The position numbers and the translations under genes were made by a program. From assembly GCA_001465935.1 (NCBI GenBank), contig LNKV01000009.1, positions 620,001 through 684,000 on the forward strand: a stretch of 64,000 nucleotides of DNA. The letters run 5' to 3'. The notes beneath the pieces were generated by a model that saw only the letters and a program-made list of their open reading frames with translations, ran no database searches and was not told the DNA's origin. Shown here piece after piece: positions 62,002 through 64,000 of this stretch (its first letter is position 1; every line of letters begins with the position of its first letter). This DNA comes from Clarireedia homoeocarpa (taxonomy: Eukaryota > Ascomycota > Leotiomycetes > Helotiales > Rutstroemiaceae).

Positions 62002-62983
62002 ATGGAGGAAGAAATTGATGTCGTTCGTATCAATATTAAAGGGAATGCTACAAAGCTTTTCACATTCACCGAGGCGACTAAGCCACCTGCAAATGTTTAT
62101 TTCATTATCGTGATGGGTATGATAGACGCTGGGAAAACTGGTTTCGTCTCTACGTGCACAGGAAAAGAAGCAACTATTGGTCATGAATTCCGGTCCTGTA
62201 TACTTTCCAGTTCACTTGATGTCTATAGAAATCTCTCACATGTCTCAACTGAAGGTATCTCCGAGATCAGTATCTTCGACTCCAATCTCGACAGCAAGAA
62301 GCTCCAGCAAGCGCAACATCGACATATTTGCAGCCCTGTGTGGATATAACGCATACAGTGCTGTAGCCATCATAACGACTCTCTAGAACTCTCAGAGGAA
62401 ACGGTCCTTCTTGCAGTGGGACGTCGAACATGGAGATAACGAAGAATTCTTCGGTAGGATCGTCTACGAAGGAGCGCAGATGTTTCGGTATTGTAAATTT
62501 GGCTTGAATCCTCAACTACTCAGAGATTCCGCACTGGCAGTCGTGCGTGGTGTGATAACTTGGTCTCGTCTTTTACCTATGGTGTTGATAATTCAGCATG
62601 AGCTTGTAGATGAGCGAAGATACTTTTAGGAGACGCCCACTAGAGGATTTTTGGCTTGTGAGATGCGAGGATTGGCCAAGACGTGTAATGTCCAGCTGGC
62701 TGCGCTGCAACAAGCGATGGGTTGTACTCATGAACGGAGCAAGAACAAGTATAGAGAGAATTCGAGAGAGGTCAAGGGACAATATAAGAGTGACTTGAGG
62801 TCTGTGGAGCAAAAATAGAAAATGCTGGCGACGAAACTAGAGGACATAAGGAACCATGAGCAGCGGATTTTACTCAATAGTTTGAAAGTGGTAGAGAAAG
62901 ATTATGCTTCACAGCTGGAGCAGAAGAATACGGAATTGGAGGATATGAAAGAACCATCGAAGCTTATGAAGCAGGAGCTGTGA
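62002..62983 (+). pseudogene. Broken P-loop GTPase with coiled-coil tail (AIG1-like)
   Basis: The first frame starts well and contains a P-loop (IIVMGMIDAGKTGFVS) and TGKEATIGHEFRSC, as in fungal AIG1-like GTPases. Near 62195 homology moves to the next frame (VYFPVHL, then a degenerate switch region reading STPIST where DTPGFDDT is expected). The C-terminal GTPase part is in yet another segment at 62411-62629 (EFFGRIVYEGAQMFRY, SALAVVRG, VLIIQHELVDE). A lysine/glutamate-rich coiled coil follows up to about 62980, interrupted by TAG at 62816-62818. With at least two frameshifts, one nonsense codon and a ruined switch motif, no functional product is possible. Intact relatives are often clustered and variable in fungi; whether this copy has relatives outside the window is unknown. 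Confidence 0.7.
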
Positions 62984-64000
62984 AACAGCAGTCTGTTATG
63001 CGCCGTTGGGATCTTCGGGCCGAGCTGGTAGGCCGAGCTGGTTGACTAGAACAGTAAAGTCGCGGGCGTTGAGAGAGGTATTGAGGATAGTCAGAAGGCT
63101 GTTAGCATGTCGACCGGCAGAACTGGAGGTAATCATGACAGAGCCGTATCCAATAATTCTACCAACGGACTCTCTGCTGTGAGCCTATATCTAATAGCCG
63201 CATTATTTCATTGGTCGGTTGGAGTCGATGTCAATAAGTCTTGTATCCTGTGAGAGAAAGGTCACCTGGCTGGTCGACAATGAGGCATTAGGTTCATGAA
63301 ACCATGCTGAAAGCTTTGCTGGAGACATTATGGGAGTATGCTCGCAGCTGCCATGTGGGTCCAAGAGCTGGAGAAGCAGCGGAGTTGGCAGCGTGCCTGT
63401 GGATCTGCGAGTTTCAGTAGCTGCCGAGGTATTTGGACATCCCCTCCTTTGAGCGACGAGTACTTGGATAAATTACAGATTCAATATCCCAATCGAACAT
63501 ACCAGTGTCGGAAGCTTCTTTTTGCCAGAATTGCAGCCAATGCTTGCAGTGGTGGTTCTCCGCGTCGTTCTCTTTAGTTCTAGTTGGAGGTTGCATGTGG
63601 AGGTTGCATGTGGAGGATCCTCAGGCAAAAAAGCCAAAGACGCTTCGGCTGCATGATGATCCTTGCCGCAGATCCACATATGCATCCTGTCAATCTGTCT
63701 TCTGCGCTGCACAACTTCCTCTTGACCTTCTTGATTTCCGGAATATCTCTTATTTGAGAAACGGACGATCGTAACGGTGTACTGGCGGTGTATGTACTGA
63801 GGCTCTTCTCCGAGACATAACACCATGCCAAGATCCGAGGTGTTTCGGCCGTCAGCATTTTCGCCCGTAACCTTGACATCACATCTCATACTGGAGTCTG
63901 TGGCTCATTTTCATCTCAAGTGACCAAAGTTGGCCTAAACGGTATGCCCATCATTCCAAACCTGTCACTTTTCCAGCCTCAAAACGATAGTTCCATTGCA
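62984..64000. other. Right edge, no gene recognised
   Basis: About 1 kb with short frames on both strands (63338-63577 plus, 63889-63473 minus) and a 14-bp direct repeat GGTTGCATGTGGAG at about 63586-63613. A plus-strand frame open to the window edge could be the start of something cut off. Nothing can be assigned. Confidence 0.4.

Overview
The window is nuclear DNA from a filamentous ascomycete (Pezizomycotina). Genes carry short GT-AG introns (about 50-130 nt), often with CTAAC-like branch sites. The gene set includes a type-2 PKA catalytic subunit, a Medusa-type developmental regulator, a DHYC palmitoyltransferase Pfa5, SAGA Spt8 and an RNAi helicase of the Hrr1/SAD-3 type. An intron-containing tRNA-Gly(GCC) is also present. 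Leotiomycetes is my guess from general appearance only. Exon boundaries below were worked out by hand from splice sites and reading phase.

Layout. 1-12.9 kb is gene-poor. It holds three tiny proteins with the same cysteine pattern (CCxC ... CxxC-x-H-CxxC) at 1291, 7643 and 8972, pfa5 on the minus strand (4718-2922), and an 18-bp x 8 minisatellite. 12.9-24.9 kb holds PKA type 2 (one apparent GC-AG intron), a P450, and an INP54-like 5-phosphatase with a hairpin MITE just upstream of its start. It also holds tRNA-Gly, a 27-bp x 4 array, a secreted cysteine-containing protein, a 19-bp x 16 array and an alcohol acetyltransferase. 25.9-33.4 kb holds SPT8 (minus) and the NFX1-finger helicase (plus), divergent from a 1.4 kb shared promoter. 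34-44.4 kb holds a pepsin-fold protein that has lost both catalytic aspartates, a secreted BBE-like FAD oxidase, a broken O-methyltransferase and a Dal5-type MFS transporter. This could be a decayed metabolic cluster. 44.4-57.6 kb is a 13 kb stretch with no gene I can support. It is rich in microsatellites and pyrimidine tracts and leads into the Medusa-type gene (57624-60317). The last 2 kb holds a broken P-loop GTPase/coiled-coil gene.

How the genes relate. Apart from the possible metabolic remnant, they do not form one pathway. There are cAMP signalling (PKA), development (Medusa), chromatin and small-RNA functions (Spt8, helicase), lipid modification and lipid signalling (Pfa5, 5-phosphatase) and secreted proteins. 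The most unusual features are the dispersed zinc-ribbon micro-gene family, the inactive aspartyl-protease homologue, the very long leader of the Medusa gene, the homogeneous minisatellites, and two clear pseudogenes.
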